From Prochlorococcus sp. AG-412-I05 (GTDB taxonomy: Bacteria; Cyanobacteriota; Cyanobacteriia; PCC-6307; Cyanobiaceae): a DNA stretch of 64,000 nt. Shown here piece after piece: positions 17,998 through 26,829 of this stretch. The notes under the pieces were generated by a model. The model did not search any database and was not told where the DNA came from. It saw only the letters and a list, made by a program, of their open reading frames with translations. Positions within the stretch are counted from its first letter, which is position 1, and each line of letters begins with the position of its first letter. The stretch is from positions 1 to 64,000 of the forward strand of contig QCLC01000006.1 in NCBI GenBank assembly GCA_003214855.1, given 5' to 3'. The position numbers and the translations under genes were made by a program.

Positions 17998-18848
17998 ATC
18001 CCAGGATGATTGGGTTCGGGAGTATGCGCCTGGCCCTTCCAAATGACGCTGTCCTCAGGAGCAGCTGGAGGCTTGATTTCTAGTAGGAGGGGTGGCCGCA
18101 ATTGAAGAGTGAGTGTCCCCTGAGCTTCTCTGAGATTTGTGAGATCTTTTCCAGCACTGTTGATTTTGAGCATACGTGGCTGACTGAGATTGATCTCCAG
18201 TAGACCCATCTCATCCTGAGCTTGGTGCTGGATAAGGGTTGCGTTGAGCCATTGTTCTGGAGATCGTTTTCGTGCTTCTTCCAGGGGTCTTAGGCCATCA
18301 AGGGCGGGGTTGGCTGTCTCGCTTGCGTGTTGATCATCAAGGGATTCAAGGCTGACTGTGATTGGCGAGAGTGTTTGACTGTTGAGTGCAGCAAGATGCT
18401 TTTGCTGGTGATTGAGGGCCAAGAGGCTGCTGAGCATGACCACGGCATAAATCACACTCCCTTGCCAGGTGGTGAAGACATCGATGCTGCCGGGGGTGAA
18501 TCGCGTCAGGCTCCTGTTGGAATGAGTTTGGTTCCTGGCATTGCGTTCTGGCATGGCCCCGTTGAGGCTGCCTGGGGCTAGTTCAAGATGCTGCTCCAGC
18601 AGCGGCAGCATTGAGCACAGATAGGCTGGCTCTGGTAGTCGTTTGACCCACCCCCGTTCGATTGCTTCTAAAACGGGGGTAGTGATTCGTGTTTCTTCAG
18701 CTAAATCACGCAGGCTCATTCCACACTGTTCGCGACGCTCTCTGAGTTGTCGACCAGCTTCCAGTAATGAACTCTGGAATATCTGTTGTGGATCTTGTCT
18801 GGTTTCGACTTCAGATCTTGATTTTTGCCATGGAAGGTTTAGTCGCAT
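17919..18848 (-). CDS. RodZ-like helix-turn-helix membrane protein (DUF4115 type)
   Basis: The 309-residue protein has an N-terminal cytoplasmic HTH_25 domain (LLEAGRQLRERREQCGMSLRDLAEETRITTPVLEAIERG, residues 31-69), a membrane segment near 134-152 (VIYAVVMLSSLLALNH) and a C-terminal region resembling the RodZ beta domain (LLEINLSQPRMLKINSAGKDL). RodZ links MreB filaments to the cell wall machinery. The gene's 3' end overlaps malQ by 79 bases on the opposite strand. A role in cell shape is inferred from architecture only. Confidence 0.82.
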   Translation of the reverse strand: MRLNLPWQKSRSEVETRQDPQQIFQSSLLEAGRQLRERREQCGMSLRDLAEETRITTPVLEAIERGWVKRLPEPAYLCSMLPLLEQHLELAPGSLNGAMPERNARNQTHSNRSLTRFTPGSIDVFTTWQGSVIYAVVMLSSLLALNHQQKHLAALNSQTLSPITVSLESLDDQHASETANPALDGLRPLEEARKRSPEQWLNATLIQHQAQDEMGLLEINLSQPRMLKINSAGKDLTNLREAQGTLTLQLRPPLLLEIKPPAAPEDSVIWKGQAHTPEPNHPGIYRLADAVSKPAADSSERPQIAPLSP

Positions 18849-18881
18849 CGGCGTTTCAATTGGATGGCTTTATCAAGCGCA

Positions 18882-19616
18882 TCAACACATTGAGGGCTTG
18901 GTGATTTTCAGCAGGGGAGTCCATTCTCTCTCGTCAAGAGCGCGCCAGCACCCTTCTGGTAATGCGTCTAGGGCAATATTTGCAATCGCAGTGCGTTGAA
19001 GGTCTAATACGGGGTGACCTAGTTGTTCGGCTACGCGACGGATTTGCCGGTTGCGGCCTTCCCTTAGAACAATCTTCAAAAGGCTTTGGCTTGAGTGTGA
19101 TTGCAAAAGCTCTAGTTCAGCGGGCAAGGTTGTTTTCCCATCAAGCATGACGCCATGTCGCCAGCTTGAGAGCACTAGTGCTGAGGGTTGACCTTCCACC
19201 AAGACTTGGTAAGTCTTGTGATGTGCATAACGTGGATGGGTCAATCGCAGCGTGAGCTCTCCTTGGTTAGTGATTAGCAGAGCTCCTCGGCTATCGGCAT
19301 CAAGTCTGCCTACAGGATGAAGACCCTTGCATAGTTTGTCGGGCAGCATGCTGAAGACAGTCACTCGCCCGTGGGGATCATGACAACTAGTGATAACCCC
19401 CGCAGGTTTGTTGAACAGCAACACTCTTGTTTCGGTGTTGGAATTGAGCACACGCCCATCTACAGATATCTTGTCAATCTCTGGATCGGCCTTGTCGCCA
19501 AGCTTGGCAAGATGGCCATTCAACCTTACCCTAGCTTGCAGGAGGAGTTGCTCTGCATGGCGCCGGGAGCAGAGTCCTGACGCTGCAATCAGCTTTTGCA
19601 GTCTTTGTTGCTTCAT
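18882..19616 (-). CDS. rRNA pseudouridine synthase, RsuA/RluB/E/F family
   Basis: The 244-residue enzyme has an N-terminal S4 RNA-binding domain (RLQKLIAASGLCSRRHAEQLL) and the catalytic domain with GRLDADSRGALLITNQG, where the Asp of GRLD is the nucleophile. LREGRNRQIRRVAEQLGHPVLDLQRTAI is the usual C-terminal signature. The track start at 19757 is upstream; ATG 19616 (MKQQRLQKL) begins the S4 domain and fits family length. Which rRNA site it modifies cannot be told from this sequence. Confidence 0.92.
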   Translation of the reverse strand: MKQQRLQKLIAASGLCSRRHAEQLLLQARVRLNGHLAKLGDKADPEIDKISVDGRVLNSNTETRVLLFNKPAGVITSCHDPHGRVTVFSMLPDKLCKGLHPVGRLDADSRGALLITNQGELTLRLTHPRYAHHKTYQVLVEGQPSALVLSSWRHGVMLDGKTTLPAELELLQSHSSQSLLKIVLREGRNRQIRRVAEQLGHPVLDLQRTAIANIALDALPEGCWRALDEREWTPLLKITKPSMC

Positions 19617-19931
19617 GCCAATGTTGTCAGCATGGTTATCAGCGGGCGCCGAGACCCAGCTGCACCATATCCATCTCCAAACATTTAATAGTTGGAAGAG
19701 TGTTTTGGAAGATGTGGTGAGGTTTTCGAGGGCATAATTATAGATAAGGATTTGCAAGTGCGTGGCACATCAAAAGACTCTCTCTATTGATGGCTGTTGT
19801 AGATAAAACGTTAATTCTTGATTTTAAAGCCTTCTTCATTTTGGCAATGGAGTGGAATTCGTCCGCAAGGCATTGATCTGCTCGTGGCAAACGATGGTAA
19901 ATTAGGAAACCTGGTTGTTTCGTTATTCAGT

Positions 19932-20894
19932 ATGGCTCCTTTGGCTGTGCTTTCAGATGTCGACCTGGTGCGTTCATACCTGCGCGATATCGGTCGAGTG
20001 CCGCTGCTGAGCCATGAGCAGGAGATCACGCTGGGTCGTCAGGTGCAGGAGTTGATGTCTTTAGAGCAGCTTGAGTCTGAACTGGAAGGTCAAACAGGTG
20101 AGCCAGCGAGTCATAAAGAGCTAGCGAAGGCAGCTGGATTGAGTGCGTTACAGCTCAAGAAGAAGTTGCAGAGCGGACGACGTGCGAAGGAGCGGATGGT
20201 GTCTGCGAACCTGCGCTTAGTGGTGAGTGTTGCCAAGAAGTACACCAAACGGAATATGGAGCTGCTTGATTTGATCCAAGAGGGAACGATCGGCTTGGTG
20301 AGGGGAGTGGAGAAGTTCGACCCAACCCGTGGCTACAAGTTTTCGACCTATGCGTATTGGTGGATTCGTCAGGGGATCACGCGTGCGATTGCGGAGAAGA
20401 GCCGGACGATCCGTCTACCGATCCACATCACGGAGATGCTGAACAAGCTCAAGAAAGGCCAGCGAGAGTTAAGTCAGGAGATGGGGCGCACGCCAACAGT
20501 GAGCGAACTTGCAGAGTTTGTGGAGTTGCCTGAGGAGGAGGTGAAGGAGCTGATGTGCCGTGCCCGTCAGCCGATGAGTTTGGAGATGAAGGTGGGAGAT
20601 GGGGATGAAACGGAGTTGCTTGAGTTGCTTGCCGGGGAAGAGGAGTTGCCGAGTGAGAAGGTGGAAGTGGATTGCATGAAAGGCGATTTACGTACCTTGC
20701 TAGAAAAGTTGCCCGAGCTGCAGGGTCGTGTGCTGCGGATGCGTTATGGGATAGACGGAGGCGAGCCGATGAACCTCACCGGGATTGCTAAGACTTTAGG
20801 AATGAGTCGCGATCGAACACGCCGTCTGGAGAGGGAAGGCTTGGCGTTGATGCGAACCTCTTCGTTTGAACTTGAGGCTTATATGGCGGTTTGA
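19932..20894 (+). CDS. Group 2 RNA polymerase sigma-70 factor (RpoD-like)
   Basis: The 320-residue sigma factor lacks region 1.1, as group 2 sigma factors do. Region 1.2 is DLVRSYLRDIGRVPLLSHEQE, region 2 is NLRLVVSVAKKYTKRNMELLDLIQEG with KFSTYAYWWIRQGITRAI, and region 3 follows. The region 4.2 helix reads GMSRDRTRRLEREGL, which diverges from the usual SRERVRQIE pattern and may alter -35 recognition. Cyanobacterial group 2 factors respond to light, nutrient or stress signals. ATG 19932 (MAPLAVLSDVDLV) is preferred over the track start. Confidence 0.92.
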   Translation: MAPLAVLSDVDLVRSYLRDIGRVPLLSHEQEITLGRQVQELMSLEQLESELEGQTGEPASHKELAKAAGLSALQLKKKLQSGRRAKERMVSANLRLVVSVAKKYTKRNMELLDLIQEGTIGLVRGVEKFDPTRGYKFSTYAYWWIRQGITRAIAEKSRTIRLPIHITEMLNKLKKGQRELSQEMGRTPTVSELAEFVELPEEEVKELMCRARQPMSLEMKVGDGDETELLELLAGEEELPSEKVEVDCMKGDLRTLLEKLPELQGRVLRMRYGIDGGEPMNLTGIAKTLGMSRDRTRRLEREGLALMRTSSFELEAYMAV

Positions 20895-21176
20895 AACTTG
20901 TTTTTTGGTTTTCTGTGAGTCGACAACCAAAGCTAAGATTTAGGGATTATTCCCGGATTAGTTTATCCCAACTCCCGTCCTTATCAGTTGTATATTCTCT
21001 TGCCTTTGTTATTGCCATGTTCAGCATGGGATGAATATAACTTAGTTGGATTATTGCTACATCTTCGTGCCAATCGATAGATAGCTATTGTGGAATCAGA
21101 ACATTGAAAAATGGCAGAGATTTGTATTGTGGAGTGGCTTCTTTCCCCTGGCGATTGTTATTCTTTGTGCCCATGT

Positions 21177-22871
21177 TTAGGTGGCTCGTGGAGTAAGTTT
21201 TTGCAACATGCCATTTGCGACCTTGCGAGGGCTGAAGGTTCGCCTTAGCAGGCTCATTAAGGCCTTGATATCAGATGCGCTTAAACGCTCGTCTTTGATC
21301 AATGTCATCAGTAGACGACTACGCAAAGTGGATCCATCTGGGCCAAGCAGCAGTTTTAGGCCTGCTCCTGCTACAGGGATTAGTTCTGCATCTGGTGCTA
21401 CAGCGTCTTGGCTTATCACTTTCAGCAAACTTTCAATTCGCTCTAGGCGCAGGTGCCCATGATGATCAAAAATCACCTCCATCAGTTTCTCTCGCATCTC
21501 CATTGAGTCTCCTGCCAGTAGACGTTTTGCCACATATGGGTAGGCAATTGCGATGATCTTGAACTCTGGATCTAGCCTTAATGCAAGACCTTCTTGACTA
21601 ACAACAGCTCGGATGATCAAGGCAAATCTAGCCGGGACTCTGAAGGGGTAATCGAACATCAGTTCTGAGAAACGATCGGTGATTGCCTTGAAGTTGAATG
21701 ACTCTACTGATTCACCAAGAGAGCCACCAAGTACTTCTTCTAGTGCCGGTATGATTGCTGTTAGATCACTTTTTAGACTAAGGAAGCCCAGCTTTTGAAA
21801 GTCTTTGGCTAGCGCATTAAAATCGTTGTTGATTAGGTGAACTACTGCTCCAGTAAGAGTGAGACGATCGTCATCACTAATTGAATCCATCATGCCGAAA
21901 TCGCAGTAGGCAAGATGGCCCATCCTTTTACTTTGACCACTGAGGGCAAAAATGTTGCCTGGGTGAGGATCAGCATGGAAATAGCCGAACTCAAAAAGTT
22001 GTTGAAGACCGCTGATGACGGCCGTCCTGATCAGTGCTGTTGGATTAAGAAGTTGGGCTTTTAACTCCTTGCGGTCTCGTAGCTTCGTGCCCTCGATCCA
22101 GCTTGTGGTTAGTACACGGCGGGATGACAGCAATCGCTCCACTCTCGGGACCGTTACCGTAGGGTCTTTGGCGAAATGAGCCGCAAATCGTTCAGCATTG
22201 TTAGCTTCCTGTTCGTAATCAATCTCCTCAAACAGGCTGCGACCGAATTCATCAATAATGTTGCCTAGTCCAAAGCCCAGGTTGAGCGGGAGCACTGGTG
22301 CTGACAGCACGCCGAGCAGGCGGATGATGACGAGATCGCGGCGCAAGATGAACGCCAGTTGAGGACGTTGTACTTTCACGGCGACCCATTGATTGCCGTG
22401 TAGGCGAGCTTTGTAGACCTGGCCCAGGCTGGCTGCAGCAATTGGTTGGCTAGGAAACTCTTCAAAGAGTTGACTAGCTGGAGCCCCAAGATCTTCTGCC
22501 AACGTGGCGAGGGCCGTGGCATGGTTGAAGGCGGGCAAATTGTCTTGGAGGCTGGTGAGTTCCTCGAGCCATTCACGCTTGATTAGGTCTGGTCGGGTGG
22601 AAAGGGCTTGGCCCACCTTGATAAAACAAGGCCCGAGGTTGGTGAGGGTGATGAGCAGTTTTTTTGCGAGCCTTTTTTGTGCCTCTTCGTCGTTGTTAGA
22701 GCCCTGAGCCAGCACTCTCACCGCCAGTATGAGCAGTGAGGTGAGCACATGAATGAATCGAGGTATCCAAACCCAGGGCCTGGCTAGCAACCAGAGCAGA
22801 TCCTTATTCGCGTCGTAACGCATCGGGGCTTTGCGGGATGCTGAAGCGGACGATGGATTGGAGCTGTTCAA
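21177..22871 (-). CDS. UbiB/ABC1/ADCK-family atypical kinase
   Basis: The 564-residue protein carries the ABC1 family signature KVGQALSTRPDLI (KxGQ motif), an Ala-rich nucleotide loop IAAASLGQVYKARL, the VAVKVQRP lysine, and YFHADPHPGNIFAL followed by LAYCDFGMM (catalytic and metal-binding loops). A hydrophobic stretch near residues 35-55 and another near the C-terminus may associate it with membranes. Family members support quinone or tocopherol metabolism and lipid homeostasis. The 5' end faces the divergent decarboxylase gene; spacing is 53 bases. Confidence 0.9.
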   Translation of the reverse strand: MNSSNPSSASASRKAPMRYDANKDLLWLLARPWVWIPRFIHVLTSLLILAVRVLAQGSNNDEEAQKRLAKKLLITLTNLGPCFIKVGQALSTRPDLIKREWLEELTSLQDNLPAFNHATALATLAEDLGAPASQLFEEFPSQPIAAASLGQVYKARLHGNQWVAVKVQRPQLAFILRRDLVIIRLLGVLSAPVLPLNLGFGLGNIIDEFGRSLFEEIDYEQEANNAERFAAHFAKDPTVTVPRVERLLSSRRVLTTSWIEGTKLRDRKELKAQLLNPTALIRTAVISGLQQLFEFGYFHADPHPGNIFALSGQSKRMGHLAYCDFGMMDSISDDDRLTLTGAVVHLINNDFNALAKDFQKLGFLSLKSDLTAIIPALEEVLGGSLGESVESFNFKAITDRFSELMFDYPFRVPARFALIIRAVVSQEGLALRLDPEFKIIAIAYPYVAKRLLAGDSMEMREKLMEVIFDHHGHLRLERIESLLKVISQDAVAPDAELIPVAGAGLKLLLGPDGSTLRSRLLMTLIKDERLSASDIKALMSLLRRTFSPRKVANGMLQKLTPRAT

Positions 22872-22924
22872 CAGTCCGCCCGGGCACGTTGATCATCAGA
22901 CTTTAGAAACGGCGATTCACCTTC

Positions 22925-24325
22925 ATGGGCTTTCTTCCCCTGTTGACTCGCGACCGTGGTCGCAGCTTGCATCTCCCCGCTCATGGTCGTGGGGCTGGCT
23001 TGCCTGATGATCTGCGTGCAATGTTGCGCCATCGAGCTGGCATCTGGGATCTGCCGGAACTTCCGGAGTTGGGTGGGCCATTGATGCAGCAGGGGGCGGT
23101 GGCAGAGAGTCAAAGGCAGGCAGCGATTGCTATCGGGGCTGAGCGGGCTTGGTATGGCGTCAATGGCGCGACAGGCCTCTTGCAGGCTGCTCTCTTGGCA
23201 ATTGCAAGGCCTGGACAGGCTGTGTTGATGCCTCGCAATGTCCATCGCAGCCTCATTCAGGCTTGTGTTTTGGGCGATCTCACGCCTGTCTTGTTTGACC
23301 TGCCTTTCATGGTTGATCGGGGTCATGTGTTTCCCCCTGATGGACCTTGGTTGAAGGACGTTTTGAATGAACTTCCCATCGCTGGTGTTGAGATCGCTGC
23401 AGCTGTGTTGGTGCATCCCACTTATCAGGGCTATGCGACGGATCTCAAGCCCATGGTTGTTGAGCTTCATTCTCGGGGTTGGCCGGTATTAGTGGATGAG
23501 GCTCATGGTGCTCATTTCGCCAGTCGGGTGGATGCATCTTTACCTGATTCTGCGATCACAGCAGGTGCTGACTTAATCGTCCACTCATTGCACAAATCTG
23601 CTGCCGGTTTGACTCAGACGGCAGTGCTTTGGAGTCAAGGGGATCGCGTTGATCCAAAAGCTGTCGAGCGCAGTCTCGGCTGGTTGCAAACCACCAGTCC
23701 AAGCGCACTCTTGCTGGCTTCTTGTGAAGCGTCGCTGAGTGACTTGTGCAAGCCTGCCGGCTTGCACAAGCTGGGAACGCGCCTCAAGGATGCTCGCGAA
23801 TTGGCGGTTCAACTTCGTCAGTTGGGATTGCCTTTGCTTGAAAACCAGGATCCCTTGCGGCTGATTTTGCACACCGCTGCAGAGGGTATCAGCGGACTTG
23901 AAGCAGATGCTTGGCTGATGGCCAGGGGGCTGGTGGGCGAACTTCCAGAACCAGGCTGCCTAACGTTTTGTCTTGGCTTGGCGCCCCAGCGTGGATTGGT
24001 CAGGCTGATGCATCGTCGCTGGCGGGGACTCCTTGCGGCCCAAGGTAAGGGCCTACCCTTGCCAGTCTTTACGCCCCCGCCACTGCCGCGCATTACAGCA
24101 CCAGCAATGGCTTGTGGCTTGGCTTGGCGCGCTCAAAGTCGGAGAGTGTCGATTGCTGATGCGGTAGGGAGAGTCGCGGCGGAGTTAATCTGTCCCTATC
24201 CTCCAGGGATTCCCTTGCTAGTGCCGGGTGAGAAGCTGGATCACAGACGTGTGGACTGGCTTTTAGAGCAGCAGAACCTTTGGCCCGAGCAGATCGCTGG
24301 TACGGTAAAAGTTCTGGCCTTGTAA
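22925..24325 (+). CDS. Orn/Lys/Arg decarboxylase family PLP enzyme
   Basis: The 466-residue fold type I PLP enzyme belongs to the bacterial Orn/Lys/Arg decarboxylase family (short form). Evidence includes the N-terminal LPAHGRGAGLP, ERAWYGVNGATGLLQA, VDEAHGAHFA and the Schiff-base Lys in HSLHKSAAGLTQTAVL. It lacks the long wing domain of the inducible E. coli enzymes. The product would be putrescine, cadaverine or agmatine; arginine or lysine is the likelier substrate in cyanobacteria, but the sequence does not decide it. The gene precedes cdsA by 13 bases. Confidence 0.88.
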   Translation: MGFLPLLTRDRGRSLHLPAHGRGAGLPDDLRAMLRHRAGIWDLPELPELGGPLMQQGAVAESQRQAAIAIGAERAWYGVNGATGLLQAALLAIARPGQAVLMPRNVHRSLIQACVLGDLTPVLFDLPFMVDRGHVFPPDGPWLKDVLNELPIAGVEIAAAVLVHPTYQGYATDLKPMVVELHSRGWPVLVDEAHGAHFASRVDASLPDSAITAGADLIVHSLHKSAAGLTQTAVLWSQGDRVDPKAVERSLGWLQTTSPSALLLASCEASLSDLCKPAGLHKLGTRLKDARELAVQLRQLGLPLLENQDPLRLILHTAAEGISGLEADAWLMARGLVGELPEPGCLTFCLGLAPQRGLVRLMHRRWRGLLAAQGKGLPLPVFTPPPLPRITAPAMACGLAWRAQSRRVSIADAVGRVAAELICPYPPGIPLLVPGEKLDHRRVDWLLEQQNLWPEQIAGTVKVLAL

Positions 24326-24338
24326 GACCATCAATGGT

Positions 24339-25259
24339 GTGGGCGTGAGAGCAGAGGCCTTTCGATGGAGATTGGTTGCAGCCGGATCTTCCAGCCAGCG
24401 GATTAGCAGTGGTCTGGCTGCCGGAGCTTTCGGTTTGGTGGTGGTTGCTTTAGGGGGTTGGTGGTTCACGGTTGGTTTGGGTGTGATCGTGCACCTTGCT
24501 TTGCTTGAGTTTTTTCGCATGGCGAAGTTCACCGGAATCAGGCCGGCGACGAAAACGACTCTTGTGGCCTGTCAGTTGTTGCTGATCAGTACACAGTGGG
24601 GTGTGGTTGGAGGGTTGCCATCTGATCTTGCTGCAGCAGTGCTGCCTCTCTCTGGTGCCGCCATTTGCGGCTGGTTGTTGCTTCAGCCGATCACCGGCTC
24701 CATTGCCGATATCGCCGCCTCGATCTTTGGGTTGTTTTACTTGGGGTTTTTACCCAGTCATTGGTTGCGATTGCGTAATTTAAGTGCTATCGATCTTGCT
24801 CCTGGGCTGGGTCAGCTTCCTGGCTGGTGTGCAGGCTGGTTGACTTCTGGGATGGCGATCACTTTGGTGGCTTGCCTGATGATCGTCGCTAGTGATATTG
24901 GCTCTTATGAATTGGGACGTCGTTTTGGACGCCTACCTTTATCGTCTATTTCGCCTGGCAAGACTGTGGAAGGTGCTGTCGGAGGCCTGTTTTGCGCAAT
25001 GACTATAGGGGCAGTTGCCGGTGAGCTTTTGGCTTGGCCATTGGGGTTTTTGCTGGGCGTGCTGCTTGGAGTTTTGGTTGCATTATTTGCGCTGGTTGGA
25101 GACTTGATCGAGTCGATGATGAAACGAGATGCGGGTCTTAAGGATTCTGGTGATGCGCTGCCTGGTCATGGCGGCATCCTTGATCGCATTGATAGCTATC
25201 TCTTCACTCCTGCAGTGGTGTATTACGCAGTAACGCTGATCCTGCCTGTCATGAGTTAA
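24339..25259 (+). CDS. cdsA: Phosphatidate cytidylyltransferase CdsA
   Basis: The 306-residue integral membrane enzyme makes CDP-diacylglycerol from phosphatidate and CTP for phosphatidylglycerol synthesis, essential for thylakoid lipids. It has about seven or eight hydrophobic segments. The C-terminal CDS signature is clear: ISPGKTVEGAVGGL and MKRDAGLKDSGDALPGHGGILDRIDSY. The start is GTG 24339. It follows the decarboxylase closely and is convergent with the DUF2993 gene. Confidence 0.94.
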   Translation: MGVRAEAFRWRLVAAGSSSQRISSGLAAGAFGLVVVALGGWWFTVGLGVIVHLALLEFFRMAKFTGIRPATKTTLVACQLLLISTQWGVVGGLPSDLAAAVLPLSGAAICGWLLLQPITGSIADIAASIFGLFYLGFLPSHWLRLRNLSAIDLAPGLGQLPGWCAGWLTSGMAITLVACLMIVASDIGSYELGRRFGRLPLSSISPGKTVEGAVGGLFCAMTIGAVAGELLAWPLGFLLGVLLGVLVALFALVGDLIESMMKRDAGLKDSGDALPGHGGILDRIDSYLFTPAVVYYAVTLILPVMS

Positions 25260-25264
25260 TGCGA

Positions 25265-25909
25265 TCAGGGTGTTACTGATGCGCGACCCTTAAGGTGAAG
25301 TTGTCCACCGTTCAGAATGGCTTCTTCAATGTGAATAGCAGGGTCCATGGGTAGTGAAGCTTCTAAATCCACATCCTGGTGTCTAATCAGCACGGTTCCT
25401 TGATCCGCTCTGATTAGAAAACGTCGTCTTGCCGGTTCTTGTTGACCAATTACTGGAGCCTGTAATTCCAAGGTGTCGTTGTTGATTTGAAGTCCTCCAA
25501 GAGGCGTTATGCCAATGAGCTCTTCTGCTAGCCAATCGCCAAGCCATCTCCATGGATCTGATAGCAGGACTTGATTGAGGTCTTTGTCCGTGATTGATAC
25601 AGTTCCCTGAAGATCGAAGCTTTGCTCGAGAGTCACAGCCTGGGCTGATTTGCCTAGGTTCATGTTCAGCCTGAGGGGGCCGCTTTTTAATTCGGCGTAA
25701 TGCAATGGCAGGCCTTGAAAGATCACCTCCTTGGCCATGAGACTGACTCCTGAAAGACGACCTCTCAACAGCTCCAGAGCAGATCCGTGCAGTTCCAGCT
25801 TCAGTTCACCAACGGCATCGCATTGTCGGCGGACCCAAATCTTGAGACCATTTGCGAGGAGTTGCAGTAAAGGGCCGCTACTGGTGGTGGTGGATGAAGG
25901 ATCTCCCAT
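25265..25909 (-). CDS. DUF2993 (LmeA-like) family protein
   Basis: The 214-residue protein matches the pattern of DUF2993 proteins: an N-terminal LANGLKIWVRRQCDAVGELKLELHG, a central LSGVSLMAKEVIFQGLPLHYAELKSGPLRL and a beta-rich second half. No signal peptide or membrane helix is evident. Its function in cyanobacteria is unknown; lipid binding is proposed for related folds. It is the last gene of a tight minus-strand group with the hydrolase two bases upstream. Confidence 0.8.
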   Translation of the reverse strand: MGDPSSTTTSSGPLLQLLANGLKIWVRRQCDAVGELKLELHGSALELLRGRLSGVSLMAKEVIFQGLPLHYAELKSGPLRLNMNLGKSAQAVTLEQSFDLQGTVSITDKDLNQVLLSDPWRWLGDWLAEELIGITPLGGLQINNDTLELQAPVIGQQEPARRRFLIRADQGTVLIRHQDVDLEASLPMDPAIHIEEAILNGGQLHLKGRASVTP

Positions 25910-25911
25910 GG

Positions 25912-26829
25912 CTAGGACAAAGCTTGAAGCCAGCGTTGGGCGACAATCTTGGGATGGTCGAGATGTGGTAAATGGCCGCAGTTGTCAAGTTCTTCCACTT
26001 GAGACCCCAGCAGGGTGAGGGCTTCCCTTCTCTGGGGTCCATTTAGAATACGGTCGTTGGCACCCCAGATCACATGAAGTGGTTGCTGGGGTAGCGGTGT
26101 TCCGCAATTGGCGATCCCTCCACTGCGGGCAAAGGCAGCTAGTGATCTCCTCCAGCCTGATACCTGTAGATGAAGGGAAGCGATTTGTTCCTCAGCATCT
26201 CCGACAGAGTTTTTGGGATCAGCGAAGGCTTGGCGGCAGATGCTGCGTCGCACGGCCGGTTGACTAAGGATCCATGCGCCCAGTTGATCTAGGCCTGGAG
26301 GGATAGGTTTTGGCCGTCCTGTTAATCCTGCAGGCGAAAGTAAGAGCAAGCGGTTGATTTGTTTTGGATGACGTCGAGCAAGCTCCATGGCAATAGCACC
26401 TCCCATTGATGCTCCGATGACTCCCACTGGAGAATTAGAGGGCAGATGGGCTAGCAGTTCATCGAGATGACGGATGAGCGCCTCTTGTCCATAGTCAGCT
26501 TCAGGGGGACGGGGAGTGAAGCCAAAACCATACAAATCCGGAATCACAAGCTGATGGTGAGGGCTTAATAACGGAGCTAGGCGTCGGAATTCAAGGAAGC
26601 TGCTATCAAACCCATGCAGCAGCAGCACTGGAGCCCCCTCGCCAGTGATGGCTACTGGGTAGGACTCAGGCTCTGCGGTCGAGCATGGGACAAGCCCCGG
26701 TAAAGACCACCACTGAACTTGATTGGCCAGGTCACGCGCTAATGGATCCAGAAGTTGTGGTGTGAGCTGACGTAAAAGGGTTTCTGACGAGGCGATTGTT
26801 TGGGCTGCCATTCCAGTTTTGAGGTTCAA
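25912..26829 (-). CDS. Alpha/beta hydrolase
   Basis: The 305-residue enzyme has the alpha/beta hydrolase oxyanion segment VLLLHGFDSSFLEFRRLAPLL, the nucleophile elbow GVIGASMGGAIAM (Ser), an Asp candidate in HVIWGANDRILNG and a His in CGHLPHLDHP. This is a complete catalytic triad arrangement. Its substrate is unknown. It overlaps the upstream dehydrogenase by four bases (ATGA type), so the two are probably translated together. Confidence 0.9.
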   Translation of the reverse strand: MNLKTGMAAQTIASSETLLRQLTPQLLDPLARDLANQVQWWSLPGLVPCSTAEPESYPVAITGEGAPVLLLHGFDSSFLEFRRLAPLLSPHHQLVIPDLYGFGFTPRPPEADYGQEALIRHLDELLAHLPSNSPVGVIGASMGGAIAMELARRHPKQINRLLLLSPAGLTGRPKPIPPGLDQLGAWILSQPAVRRSICRQAFADPKNSVGDAEEQIASLHLQVSGWRRSLAAFARSGGIANCGTPLPQQPLHVIWGANDRILNGPQRREALTLLGSQVEELDNCGHLPHLDHPKIVAQRWLQALS

